Below, in pieces: positions 50,967 to 62,933 of a stretch of DNA of 64,000 nt. The notes beneath the pieces were generated by a model that was not told the DNA's origin, made no database searches, and saw nothing but the letters and a program-made list of their open reading frames with translations. Each line of letters starts with the position of its first letter. Position 1 is the first letter of the stretch. Source of the DNA: Kribbella solani (GTDB lineage: Bacteria; Actinomycetota; Actinomycetes; Propionibacteriales; Kribbellaceae); assembly GCF_014205295.1 (NCBI RefSeq), contig NZ_JACHNF010000001.1:6696001-6760000 (forward strand). The letters are read 5' to 3'. The translations under genes were made by a program, and so were the position numbers.

Positions 50967-52252
50967 TCACCAAAGCGGTCCGGATCCAGCTGATGGTGTT
51001 CCTGCTGATCACTGTCGTCGGCGTGGCCTTCGTCGGCGCCCGGTACGCGCAGGTGGACCAGCTGGTGGTGAACAAGAACTACACGGTCAGCGCCAGCTTC
51101 GCGGAGTCCGGCGGCATCTTCTCCGGCGCCGAGGTGACATACCGCGGGCAGCCGGTCGGGCGGGTCGGTCAGCTCAAGCTGCTGCCCGACGGCGTCGACG
51201 TGGACCTGGAGATCGAGAAGAAGTTCAAGATCCCGAACGACCTGATGGCGGTGGTCGCGAACCGGTCCGCGATCGGCGAGCAGTACGTCGACCTGCAACC
51301 GCGCCGCGACGGGTCGCCGTACCTGCGGAACAACTCCAAGATCGCCCGCGAGGACACCGCGATCCCGATCGACACCACCGAACTGCTGCTGAACCTGGAC
51401 CAGCTGGTGAACTCGGTCGACAAGAACAGCCTGCGGACCACCGTCCGCGAGCTCGGCGCGGCGCTCAAGGGCAAGGGCGGCGACCTGCAGAAGATCATCG
51501 ACAGCTCCGGCAAGCTGATCGACAACGCGGACGCGAACGTACTGCAGACGATCAAGCTGATCAACGACGGCGACACCGTGCTCGCCACCCAGGTTGCCAG
51601 CGGCGACGCGATCAAGACCTGGGCGAAGAACCTCGCGCTGCTGTCCGACACCCTGGTCAGCTCGGACGCGAACCTGCGCAAGGTGATCGACCAGGGCTCG
51701 GCCGCGTCCAGCCAGCTGACCGGCCTGATCCAGGACAACAGCGCGGACATCGCGGTGCTGCTCGGTAACCTGCTGACGGTGAGCGAACTGACAGCGGTCC
51801 GGCTGGACGCCGTCGAGCAGCTGCTGGTGGTGTACCCGGCGGTCTCGATGGGTGGGTACGTCGTACCGGCCAAGGACCCGGGCACCGGGCACTACGACGC
51901 GCACTTCGGGCTGGTCCTCGGGCTGACCCCGCCGGCCTGCCGGCCCGGGTACGGCGGTACCGACAAGCGCGTACCGCAGGAGCTCGGCAACACGCCGGCC
52001 AACACCAAGGCCGGGTGTACGGCGAACCCGTCGACCGGGATCAACGTCCGCGGCTCGCAGAACAAGCCCGCGCCGTCCTCGCGCAATCTGAACCGGACCG
52101 GCTACGGGATCGGCTACGACCCGGCCACCGGCGCGGCCGGCGGCACCGGCGGGATGCCGGAAATGGTGCTCGGGTCGACCGGCGGCCAGGAAGAGCTGCT
52201 CGGCAGTGACTCCTGGAAGGCCCTGATCCTCGGACCGGTGACCAGCAAGTGA
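50963..52252 (+). CDS. MCE family protein, position F
   Basis: A 429-residue last tunnel subunit: IQLMVFLLITVVGVAFVGA anchor, MCE domain (AESGGIFSGAEVTYRGQPVG, NRSAIGEQYVDLQP), helical tail, and a Gly/Pro-rich end (GTGGMPEMVLGSTGG). ATG at 50963 overlaps the E stop; its own stop overlaps the next GTG. Confidence 0.9.
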   Translation: MITKAVRIQLMVFLLITVVGVAFVGARYAQVDQLVVNKNYTVSASFAESGGIFSGAEVTYRGQPVGRVGQLKLLPDGVDVDLEIEKKFKIPNDLMAVVANRSAIGEQYVDLQPRRDGSPYLRNNSKIAREDTAIPIDTTELLLNLDQLVNSVDKNSLRTTVRELGAALKGKGGDLQKIIDSSGKLIDNADANVLQTIKLINDGDTVLATQVASGDAIKTWAKNLALLSDTLVSSDANLRKVIDQGSAASSQLTGLIQDNSADIAVLLGNLLTVSELTAVRLDAVEQLLVVYPAVSMGGYVVPAKDPGTGHYDAHFGLVLGLTPPACRPGYGGTDKRVPQELGNTPANTKAGCTANPSTGINVRGSQNKPAPSSRNLNRTGYGIGYDPATGAAGGTGGMPEMVLGSTGGQEELLGSDSWKALILGPVTSK

Positions 52253-52761
52253 GTACTACGTCCCGACTGAAGAGCCGCCTGAGCGGTCGGCTGGTGCTGG
52301 CTTGGGCGCTGAGCGTACTGCTGGTGGTCGCGCTGGCCGGCCTGACCCTCTCGGTGGTCGCGCTGAGCAAACAGCGGGCCGCCGACTCGGCCCGCGACGG
52401 CGCGATGAAGTCGGCGCGGCAGCTCGCGCTGGACTTCACCACGTACGACTACCAGACCTGGGACGCGGACTCGAAGCGGGTCCTGGACGACTCCACCGGG
52501 CAGTTCAAGCAGGAGTTCCAGTCCGGGATCGACGCGGTGAAGACCGACGTGGTGGCCAACAAGGCGACCTCGAAGGGGGACGTGAAGGAGGCCGGGGTGG
52601 TCTCGAACGACAAGGACTCCGCGCAGGTACTGGTGATCGTGAACGCCGTCGTGACGAACACGGCCTCCGCCCAGGGGGTCGAGCGCCGGTACCGGATCAA
52701 GCTGGACCTGGTCCGGGAGAAGGACCGCTGGCTGACCGCCGACCTGCAGGTGGTGGGCTGA
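52249..52761 (+). CDS. Mce-associated membrane protein (first)
   Basis: A 170-residue protein with one N-terminal membrane helix (LVLAWALSVLLVVALAGLTL) and an extracytoplasmic NTF2-like domain (~55-170; TYDYQTWDADSKRVLDDSTG, VNAVVTNT, YRIKLDLVREKDRWLTADL). Mce-associated (Mas) proteins of this kind follow mce operons and stabilise the complex. GTG at 52249 overlaps the F stop. Confidence 0.85.
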   Translation: MSTTSRLKSRLSGRLVLAWALSVLLVVALAGLTLSVVALSKQRAADSARDGAMKSARQLALDFTTYDYQTWDADSKRVLDDSTGQFKQEFQSGIDAVKTDVVANKATSKGDVKEAGVVSNDKDSAQVLVIVNAVVTNTASAQGVERRYRIKLDLVREKDRWLTADLQVVG

Positions 52762-53429
52762 TGCCCGGCCGTACCCCGAACCGTCCGCGCATCGCCGGCC
52801 AGCGGCGTACGCCCGCCGCGCCGGATGTGACGCCAGCCACACCAGAGGCCCCTGAGGCCGAAGTGAAGGCGGCTCAGCAACCACCGGCGACTACACAAGG
52901 TGAGCAATCCAAGCAGCCCAAGCAAGCTCCGGCCGCTACCGGCAAGCAGGGCCTCGGGAATCTGCTCACGGTCGCGCTGGCGATCGTGGTGGCGCTGACG
53001 CTGGGCGTCGCGGTCCTGCTCGGGATCAAGGCCTGGCACGGCAGCCAGGCCGAGGACGCCCGGGGCCAGGCCGCCGCGGCCGGCCGGAAAGCGGCCGAGA
53101 CCGCGCTCAGCTACGACTACCGGGACCTGGACAAGAGCTTCGCCGCCGCCCGGGCGACAATGACCCCGGACTTCGCCGCCAAGTTCGACGAGACCGCCAA
53201 GGTGGCCGGGGAGCTGGCCACCAAGACCAAGGCGACGGTGAAGGCCGACGTCCGCGAGGTCGGGGTCCGCGACGGCGACGCCGACCGGGTCACGCTGATC
53301 ATCTTCGTCAACCAGACCACCACCAGCACGATCACGCAGGGTAAGCCCCGGGTGGATCTGAACCGGACCCGGTTCACGATGGTCCGAAACGGCGGCCGAT
53401 GGCTGGTCCAGGAGATCGCCGGACTGTAA
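52761..53429 (+). CDS. Mce-associated membrane protein (second)
   Basis: A 222-residue homologue of the previous protein with a Pro/Ala/Gln-rich cytoplasmic N-terminus (~1-65), one membrane helix (LTVALAIVVALTLGVAVLLG) and the same outer domain (SYDYRDLDKSFAAARATMTP, RTRFTMVRNGGRWLVQEIAG). ATG at 52761 overlaps the previous stop; the frame is open earlier but not in family. It ends the 11-gene operon. Confidence 0.85.
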   Translation: MPGRTPNRPRIAGQRRTPAAPDVTPATPEAPEAEVKAAQQPPATTQGEQSKQPKQAPAATGKQGLGNLLTVALAIVVALTLGVAVLLGIKAWHGSQAEDARGQAAAAGRKAAETALSYDYRDLDKSFAAARATMTPDFAAKFDETAKVAGELATKTKATVKADVREVGVRDGDADRVTLIIFVNQTTTSTITQGKPRVDLNRTRFTMVRNGGRWLVQEIAGL

Positions 53430-53506
53430 CCTCTAGGTGACTCCGCACCAAGAGGACGCCGGCTGGCTCGTGGGTGATCTGCCCACTGGAGACTCCGGGT
53501 CGGTCC

Positions 53507-53577
53507 TTGACGGAGAGGGTGGTCCGACGGCAAACTGTTGGACCCCATTGGACAGGCTTGCCTGGATCGGGTAACCT
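53507..53577 (+). promoter_or_regulatory. Probable rpoB promoter region
   Basis: Two candidates lie in the 265-nt gap before rpoB. TTGGAC (53548-53553) with 18 nt to TAACCT (53572-53577) is the better pair. A good -35, TTGACG (53507-53512), has only CAAACT (53531-53536) 18 nt on. Either would give an rpoB leader of over 100 nt. Confidence 0.45.
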
Positions 53578-53694
53578 ATTGCTTTGCGCTGCCTTTTCCC
53601 TCGCCCTCGCTCGGGTCTCTGACTTGACTGGGGCGGCTTGGCGTGCGCTCCCAGCACCGAAGTGATTTTTTGCGAGCCCGTGGAAGGACGCCCC

Positions 53695-56600
53695 TTGGTC
53701 GCCTCGCGCAACCCCCAGTCCGACAGCATTTCCAACGTCTCCGGCCCCCGCCGCATCTCCTTCGCGAAGATCTCCGAGCCTCTTCAGGTTCCGGATCTCC
53801 TTGCCCTGCAGGTGGACAGTTTCGACTGGCTGGTCGGAAACGAAACGTGGCAGGCCCGGGTGGCCGCCGCCGAGGCCGAGGGGCGGTCGGACCTGTCCGG
53901 CCCCAGCGGCCTGGAAGAGATTTTCGAGGAGATCTCCCCGATCGAGGACTTCAGCGGCACCATGTCGCTGTCGTTCCGCGACCACCGCTTCGAGCCGCCG
54001 AAGAACACGGTCGACGAGTGCAAGGAGCGCGACGTCACGTACTCGGCTCCGCTGTTCGTCACGGCCGAGTTCATGAACAACGAGACCGGCGAGATCAAGA
54101 GCCAGACCGTGTTCATGGGCGACTTCCCGCTGATGACGCGCAAGGGCACGTTCGTGATCAACGGCACCGAGCGGGTCGTCGTTTCCCAGCTGGTCCGGTC
54201 GCCCGGCGTGTACTTCGAGCGCACCCCGGACAAGACGTCCGACAAGGACATCTTCACCGCCAAGATCATCCCGTCGCGCGGCGCGTGGCTGGAGTTCGAG
54301 GTGGACAAGCGCGACATGGTCGGCGTCCGCCTGGACCGCAAGCGCAAGCAGAACGTCACCGTCCTGCTGAAGGCGCTGGGCTGGACCGACGCGCAGATCC
54401 TCGAGGAGTTCGGCGACTACGAGTCGATCCGGCTGACCCTGGAGAAGGACCACACCTCCGGGCAGGACGACGCGCTGCTGGACATCTACCGCAAGCTGCG
54501 TCCGGGTGAACCGCCGACCCGCGAGGCCGCGCAGGCGCTGCTGGAGAACTACTACTTCAACGGCAAGCGCTACGACCTGGCCAAGGTCGGCCGCTACAAG
54601 ATCAACAAGAAGCTCGGCCGGGACGAGGCGCACGACCAGGCGGTGCTGACCGTCGACGACATCGTCGCCACGATCAAGTACCTGGTCGCGCTGCACGAGG
54701 GCAAGACCGAGCTGCCGGCGCCGCGCGGCGAGATCGTGGTCGAAGAGGACGACATCGACCACTTCGGCAACCGCCGGCTGCGTACCGTCGGTGAACTGAT
54801 CCAGAACCAGCTCCGGACCGGCCTGGCCCGGATGGAGCGGGTGGTCCGGGAGCGGATGACGACCCAGGACGTCGAGGCGATCACGCCGCAGACCCTGATC
54901 AACATCCGGCCGGTGGTGGCGGCGCTGAAGGAGTTCTTCGGCACCTCGCAGCTGTCCCAGTTCATGGACCAGACCAACCCGGTCGCGGGCCTGACCCACA
55001 AGCGCCGGCTGAACGCGCTCGGCCCGGGTGGTCTGAGCCGTGAGCGGGCCGGCTTCGAGGTCCGTGACGTGCACCCGTCGCACTACGGCCGGATGTGCCC
55101 GATCGAGACGCCGGAAGGCCCGAACATCGGCCTGATCGGTTCGCTCGCGTCGTACGGCCGGGTGAACGCGTTCGGTTTCGTCGAGACCCCGTACCGCAAG
55201 GTCGTCGACGGCGCCGTCACCGACCAGGTGGACTACCTGACCGCCGACGAGGAGGACCGCTTCGTCATCGCGCAGGCGAACGCCGCGCTGACCGACGACA
55301 ACCGGTTCGCCGAGGAGCGGGTGCTGGTCCGCCGGCGGCACGGTGAGGTCGAGCTCGTCCCGGTCGAGGACGTGGACTACATGGACGTCTCGCCGCGCCA
55401 GATGGTGTCGGTGGCGACCGCGCTGATCCCGTTCCTCGAGCACGACGACGCGAACCGCGCGCTGATGGGTTCGAACATGCAGCGCCAGGCGGTGCCGCTG
55501 ATCACCTCGGACGCCCCGCTGGTTGGTACCGGCATGGAGTTCCGGGGCGCGGTCGACGCCGGCGACGTGGTCGTGTCCGACAAGGCGGGCGTGGTCAAGG
55601 AGGTCTCGGCCGACCTGATCGAGATCGCCGCCGACGACGGCACGTACCAGACCTACCGGATGGCGAAGTTCCGCCGCTCGAACCAGGGCACCTGCATCAA
55701 CCAGCGCCCGCTGGTCGACGCCGGGCAGCGGGTCGAGATCGGTACGCCGCTGGCCGACGGTCCGTGCACCGACGAGGGCGAGATGGCCCTCGGCCGGAAC
55801 ATGCTGGTCGCCTTCATGACGTGGGAGGGCTACAACTACGAGGACGCGATCATCCTCAGCCAGCGCGTCGTGCAGCAGGACCTGCTGACCTCGATCCACA
55901 TCGAGGAGCACGAGGTCGACGCCCGCGACACCAAGCTGGGCCCGGAGGAGATCACCCGGGACATCCCGAACGTCTCCGACGAGATGCTGTCGGACCTGGA
56001 CGAGCGTGGCATCATCCGGATCGGCGCCGAGGTCACCACCGGTGACATCCTGGTCGGCAAGGTCACCCCGAAGGGCGAGACCGAGCTGACCCCGGAGGAG
56101 CGGCTGCTGCGCGCGATCTTCGGTGAGAAGGCGCGCGAGGTGCGCGACACCTCGCTGAAGGTGCCGCACGGCGAGGAGGGCACCGTCATCGGCGTCCGTG
56201 TCTTCGACCGTGACAACGGCGACGAGCTGCCGCCGGGCGTCAACCAGCTGGTCCGGGTGTACGTGGCCCAGAAGCGGAAGATCTCGGTCGGCGACAAGCT
56301 GGCCGGCCGGCACGGCAACAAGGGCGTCATCTCGAAGATCCTGCCGGTCGAGGACATGCCGTTCCTGGAGGACGGCACCCACGTCGACGTGATCCTGAAC
56401 CCGCTGGGCGTGCCCGGCCGGATGAACGTCGGCCAGGTGCTGGAGACCCACCTCGGCTGGATCGCCTCCCGCGGCTGGGAGGTCGACCCGGAGAACGAGG
56501 AGGAGTGGGCGCAGCGGCTGATCAAGATCGGCGCCGGCTCGGCCGAGCCGATGACGAACGTCGCCACCCCGGTGTTCGACGGCGCGACCGAGGACGAGGT

Positions 56601-57177
56601 CACCGGCCTGCTCAGCTCCACGCTGCCGAACCGTGACGGCGTCCGGATGGTCAACGGCCAGGGCAAGGCCCAGCTGTTCGACGGTCGTTCGGGTGAGCCG
56701 TTCCCGGACCCGATCGGCGTCGGCTACATGTACATCCTGAAGCTGCACCACCTGGTCGACGACAAGATCCACGCCCGTTCGACCGGCCCGTACTCGATGA
56801 TCACGCAGCAGCCGCTGGGTGGTAAGGCGCAGTTCGGTGGTCAGCGGTTCGGCGAGATGGAGGTGTGGGCCCTGGAGGCCTACGGTGCCGCCTTCGCGCT
56901 GCAGGAACTGCTGACGATCAAGTCCGACGACGTCGTCGGACGGGTCAAGGTGTACGAGGCGATCGTCAAGGGCGAGAACATTCCGGAGCCGGGTATCCCG
57001 GAGTCGTTCAAGGTTCTGGTCAAGGAAATGCAGTCCCTCTGCCTCAATGTCGAGGTGCTCTCGTCCGACGGAAGCCGGGTCGAGATGCGCGACAGCGAGG
57101 AGGACGTCTTCCGGGCGGCGGAGGAACTGGGAATCGACCTGTCCCGGCGCGAGCCGAACAGCGTCGAGGAGGTCTGA
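53695..57177 (+). CDS. rpoB: DNA-directed RNA polymerase subunit beta
   Basis: A 1160-residue beta subunit, complete from [10 protein letters not shown] to [12 protein letters not shown]. The catalytic/DNA-binding motifs [34 protein letters not shown] and [20 protein letters not shown] are intact. The rifampicin pocket (residues ~416-450) reads [20 protein letters not shown] then LNALGPGGL. Asn440 (codon AAC at 55012-55014) replaces the Ser equivalent to E. coli Ser531, with T, V and A at the positions of Asn518, Leu521 and Ser522. TTG at 53695, 6 nt after GGAAGGA, gives the normal N-terminus; the open frame from 53638 is longer but not family-like. rpoC follows after 68 nt. Confidence 0.98.
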   Translation: MVASRNPQSDSISNVSGPRRISFAKISEPLQVPDLLALQVDSFDWLVGNETWQARVAAAEAEGRSDLSGPSGLEEIFEEISPIEDFSGTMSLSFRDHRFEPPKNTVDECKERDVTYSAPLFVTAEFMNNETGEIKSQTVFMGDFPLMTRKGTFVINGTERVVVSQLVRSPGVYFERTPDKTSDKDIFTAKIIPSRGAWLEFEVDKRDMVGVRLDRKRKQNVTVLLKALGWTDAQILEEFGDYESIRLTLEKDHTSGQDDALLDIYRKLRPGEPPTREAAQALLENYYFNGKRYDLAKVGRYKINKKLGRDEAHDQAVLTVDDIVATIKYLVALHEGKTELPAPRGEIVVEEDDIDHFGNRRLRTVGELIQNQLRTGLARMERVVRERMTTQDVEAITPQTLINIRPVVAALKEFFGTSQLSQFMDQTNPVAGLTHKRRLNALGPGGLSRERAGFEVRDVHPSHYGRMCPIETPEGPNIGLIGSLASYGRVNAFGFVETPYRKVVDGAVTDQVDYLTADEEDRFVIAQANAALTDDNRFAEERVLVRRRHGEVELVPVEDVDYMDVSPRQMVSVATALIPFLEHDDANRALMGSNMQRQAVPLITSDAPLVGTGMEFRGAVDAGDVVVSDKAGVVKEVSADLIEIAADDGTYQTYRMAKFRRSNQGTCINQRPLVDAGQRVEIGTPLADGPCTDEGEMALGRNMLVAFMTWEGYNYEDAIILSQRVVQQDLLTSIHIEEHEVDARDTKLGPEEITRDIPNVSDEMLSDLDERGIIRIGAEVTTGDILVGKVTPKGETELTPEERLLRAIFGEKAREVRDTSLKVPHGEEGTVIGVRVFDRDNGDELPPGVNQLVRVYVAQKRKISVGDKLAGRHGNKGVISKILPVEDMPFLEDGTHVDVILNPLGVPGRMNVGQVLETHLGWIASRGWEVDPENEEEWAQRLIKIGAGSAEPMTNVATPVFDGATEDEVTGLLSSTLPNRDGVRMVNGQGKAQLFDGRSGEPFPDPIGVGYMYILKLHHLVDDKIHARSTGPYSMITQQPLGGKAQFGGQRFGEMEVWALEAYGAAFALQELLTIKSDDVVGRVKVYEAIVKGENIPEPGIPESFKVLVKEMQSLCLNVEVLSSDGSRVEMRDSEEDVFRAAEELGIDLSRREPNSVEEV

Positions 57178-57245
57178 GCGGGTTGCCGTTCGACATCAAC
57201 AACCAACTCACTCAGACCACTCTTAGCAACGGGAGATAACACATC

Positions 57246-61106
<3,861 letters not shown>

Positions 61107-61120
61107 GCCGAGTCACCGCT

Positions 61121-61162
61121 CACAAGGGCGGCACTTCCCAACCGGGAGGTGCCGCCCTTGTG
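61121..61162 (+). terminator. Terminator of rpoBC
   Basis: A 19-bp stem (61121-61139 with 61144-61162, one wobble), loop AACC. No T-run. Its left arm and loop recur inverted at 62826-62845. Confidence 0.8.
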
Positions 61163-61322
61163 GCGCTCCCGACGCCTACGCAGCCGGCGGCACGCCCACA
61201 TCTAATGACGGCATGCCCGCGCTGCTCGTCTACGTGTCACGGGCGGCTCGGCCTGCGCTGCTCGCCCGCATCTCACAGCGGCACGCCCATCCCGCACGCC
61301 CCAGCCCACTCTCACCCACCCC

Positions 61323-61340
61323 CCCCAAACCGGTTTGGGG
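61323..61340. repeat. REP-like palindrome, copy 1
   Basis: CCCCAAACCGGTTTGGGG, a perfect 18-bp palindrome, 50 nt before copy 2. Confidence 0.9.
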
Positions 61341-61365
61341 AGCGGCGCTGCCCAACCCGGGGGGA

Positions 61366-62409
61366 CTACGCTCCCCGAACCGGTTTGGGGAAGTAGTGGC
61401 GAGTGGCTTGGCAGGTGGGGGAGCAGGGGCGAGGGCGCCCGGCCCAACCTCGGAGGTTGAGGGCGGCAGCCACCTGAGTGGCCGCGATGCACGGTTCGTC
61501 GACCAGTTGGTACCCGAAACGCAAGGTGAGTTTGCCGCTGACTGTCGCGGCGTTGTCGCGATGCATATCGCGCCAGCTCGACTCGGTGTCCGAATGTCCG
61601 CGCCGTCCGTCCAGCTCGACGATCAGCCCATACGGCGTGTACTCGGAGTCCCGGTACACCACATGTTTCCTGGAGCCGGTCGCCGATTGGAAACGGACCT
61701 GCCTCTCGGCGATCGGCAGAGCATGAGCCCGCTCGACTCGGTGCAGGTACTGCTGCTCCAGGAACGACTGCGCTCCGTCCGCCGCGTCCAGCACGATTCG
61801 CCGGAGGGTTTGGCGACCAGGCAGTCTGATCAGTGAATCGAGCTCTGCGAGCAAGCGCGCGGGGGTCGTGGCGCGCTGCCGGCAGACCTCGAGCAGCAGG
61901 GCGGCTTGTCGGGACAGGTCGGGTTCGGCGCTCGCTCGCACCAGAGCCGCGACTTCCAGGCGCATGATCGGAGGTGTCCGGGAGCCGTACAGCTGCGCCG
62001 AGTAGCCGCGATGGCGGGTAACCAGTACGCTCGGTCGCCCGATGACCCGGCGCGCATGAGGTACAGCGAGGTGGATGCGATCATCGCTCCACTCACCTTT
62101 GACACCGTACTGGCGCAGCGCCGTCTCACCGGTGAGCGCTGCATCCGGGGCGTACGCCAGCCAGGCCGCCCAGACTCTGGTTTCAAATGGCAGTGGCCCG
62201 GTGAAGTCCACGTACACGCCGCGATGGATCTGTTGAATCTGACGCGCTCGGCGTCGCTGCGAAAGCACTTTGTCGGTGATTCCGTGTTCGGTTGCCTGCG
62301 CTCTGCTGAATGCGCCCAGTTGGCGGCCGCTCACCTGCTCGAACAGCTCACCCAGCCGCCCGCCTGTCTCGTCGCGCGGGCCCTCGCCGCACGCCTCGAC
62401 GTTTCGCAT
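61366..62409 (-). CDS. AbiEi-like winged-helix protein with C-terminal DUF559/Vsr-like domain
   Basis: A 347-residue protein. Residues ~15-60 are an AbiEi-type winged helix (QLGAFSRAQATEHGITDKVL, IHRGVYVDF) and ~60-180 the AbiEi body (AWLAYAPDAALTGETALRQY). Residues ~230-330 resemble the DUF559/very-short-patch-repair endonuclease fold (YGLIVELDGRRGHSDTESSW, RDNAATVSGKLTLRFGY). AbiEi is the antitoxin of type IV systems; no AbiEii nucleotidyltransferase toxin is adjacent, and such fused actinobacterial proteins have unknown function. ATG at 62409 follows AAAGGAG with 7-nt spacing. The last residues come from a REP-like palindrome that supplies the stop codon, a sign of 3'-end rewriting. Confidence 0.75.
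   Translation of the reverse strand: MRNVEACGEGPRDETGGRLGELFEQVSGRQLGAFSRAQATEHGITDKVLSQRRRARQIQQIHRGVYVDFTGPLPFETRVWAAWLAYAPDAALTGETALRQYGVKGEWSDDRIHLAVPHARRVIGRPSVLVTRHRGYSAQLYGSRTPPIMRLEVAALVRASAEPDLSRQAALLLEVCRQRATTPARLLAELDSLIRLPGRQTLRRIVLDAADGAQSFLEQQYLHRVERAHALPIAERQVRFQSATGSRKHVVYRDSEYTPYGLIVELDGRRGHSDTESSWRDMHRDNAATVSGKLTLRFGYQLVDEPCIAATQVAAALNLRGWAGRPRPCSPTCQATRHYFPKPVRGA
61373..61390. repeat. REP-like palindrome, copy 2
   Basis: CCCCGAACCGGTTTGGGG, one base off perfect symmetry. It lies inside the 3' end of the minus-strand gene, encoding its last residues PKPVRGA, just before the stop at 61366-61368. Confidence 0.9.
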
Positions 62410-62546
62410 TCGGCATCTCCTTTCGACAAGCCGCCCGCTGCCCCGCTGCCAAAGAAGATGCACCACTCACACCGCCGTACGTCCAACCAATCTCTGCCCT
62501 GTGCGTAACCGCCACCCTTCCCCTCTGGCTCGGTGGACCCCGGCCG

Positions 62547-62572
62547 AGCTCCCCAAACCGGTTTGGGGAGCT
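62547..62572. repeat. REP-like palindrome, copy 3 (extended)
   Basis: The same CCCCAAACCGGTTTGGGG core (62551-62568) extended by AGCT on both sides to a perfect 26-bp palindrome. Confidence 0.92.
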
Positions 62573-62622
62573 GAGCCGCCCAAATCGGGCGTACTGGGCT
62601 CCCCGGTTCGGGCTTCTGTACG

Positions 62623-62640
62623 ACCCGAACCGGTTTGGGG
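62623..62640. repeat. REP-like palindrome, copy 4
   Basis: ACCCGAACCGGTTTGGGG, 72 nt after copy 3. Together with CCCCGGTTCGGG at 62601-62612 it can fold into a larger hairpin. Confidence 0.88.
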
Positions 62641-62835
62641 AGGATTGTTTTGGTTGTGAGGGTGGTGGGGTTGGAAGGGGTGTTGGTTGGCCGGCGTTGT
62701 GAGGTGTTGCCGGGGGCCTTTCGGGTGATGTGGAGCGCGGGTGGTGGCGTGCGTTGTGGTGAGGTGGCGTGACGGGCGGGTGGTATGTCGCGGGGCGGGT
62801 GCTGTGGGGCGGTGGTGTGGTGGGTGTTGGGAAGT

Positions 62836-62853
62836 GCCGCCCTTGCGGCTTTT
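62836..62853 (+). terminator. Short hairpin with T-run
   Basis: GCCGC-CCTT-GCGGC followed by TTTT. It overlaps the right copy of the 20-bp inverted repeat and could be a remnant of a terminator. Confidence 0.35.
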
Positions 62854-62933
62854 ACCAGCCGGTACGGTGCGCGCCGGCGAAGACACTCGGGGTGGCGGCT
62901 GAAACTGGGGGCGGGATGCGCCAAGATTGGTCC

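Larger units (their letters stand above)
61123..62845. mobile_element. Candidate non-autonomous element or repeat-bounded island carrying the AbiEi-like gene
   Basis: A perfect 20-bp inverted repeat (61123-61142 and 62826-62845) encloses 1.7 kb. Inside are two pairs of CCCCAAACCGGTTTGGGG palindromes, one pair on each side of the gene at 61366-62409. No transposase is present and the left repeat is half of the rpoC terminator. The element status is therefore a hypothesis based on symmetry alone. Confidence 0.35.
62410..62933. other. Intergenic region with palindromes and a G/T-rich strip
   Basis: A 524-nt gap between divergent genes. It holds palindrome copies 3 and 4, then 62641-62825, about 185 nt of almost only G and T on the plus strand (for example GGGTGGTGGCGTGCGTTGTGG). 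The right inverted repeat (62826-62845) and a small hairpin with TTTT (62836-62853) follow. No gene is seen. Confidence 0.6.

Noticed and set aside
53374-56772. Very long minus-strand open frame antisense to rpoB
   Set aside because: It mirrors rpoB codons in a high-GC genome; its sequence is Arg/Asp/Val-rich without any family signature, while rpoB itself is complete.
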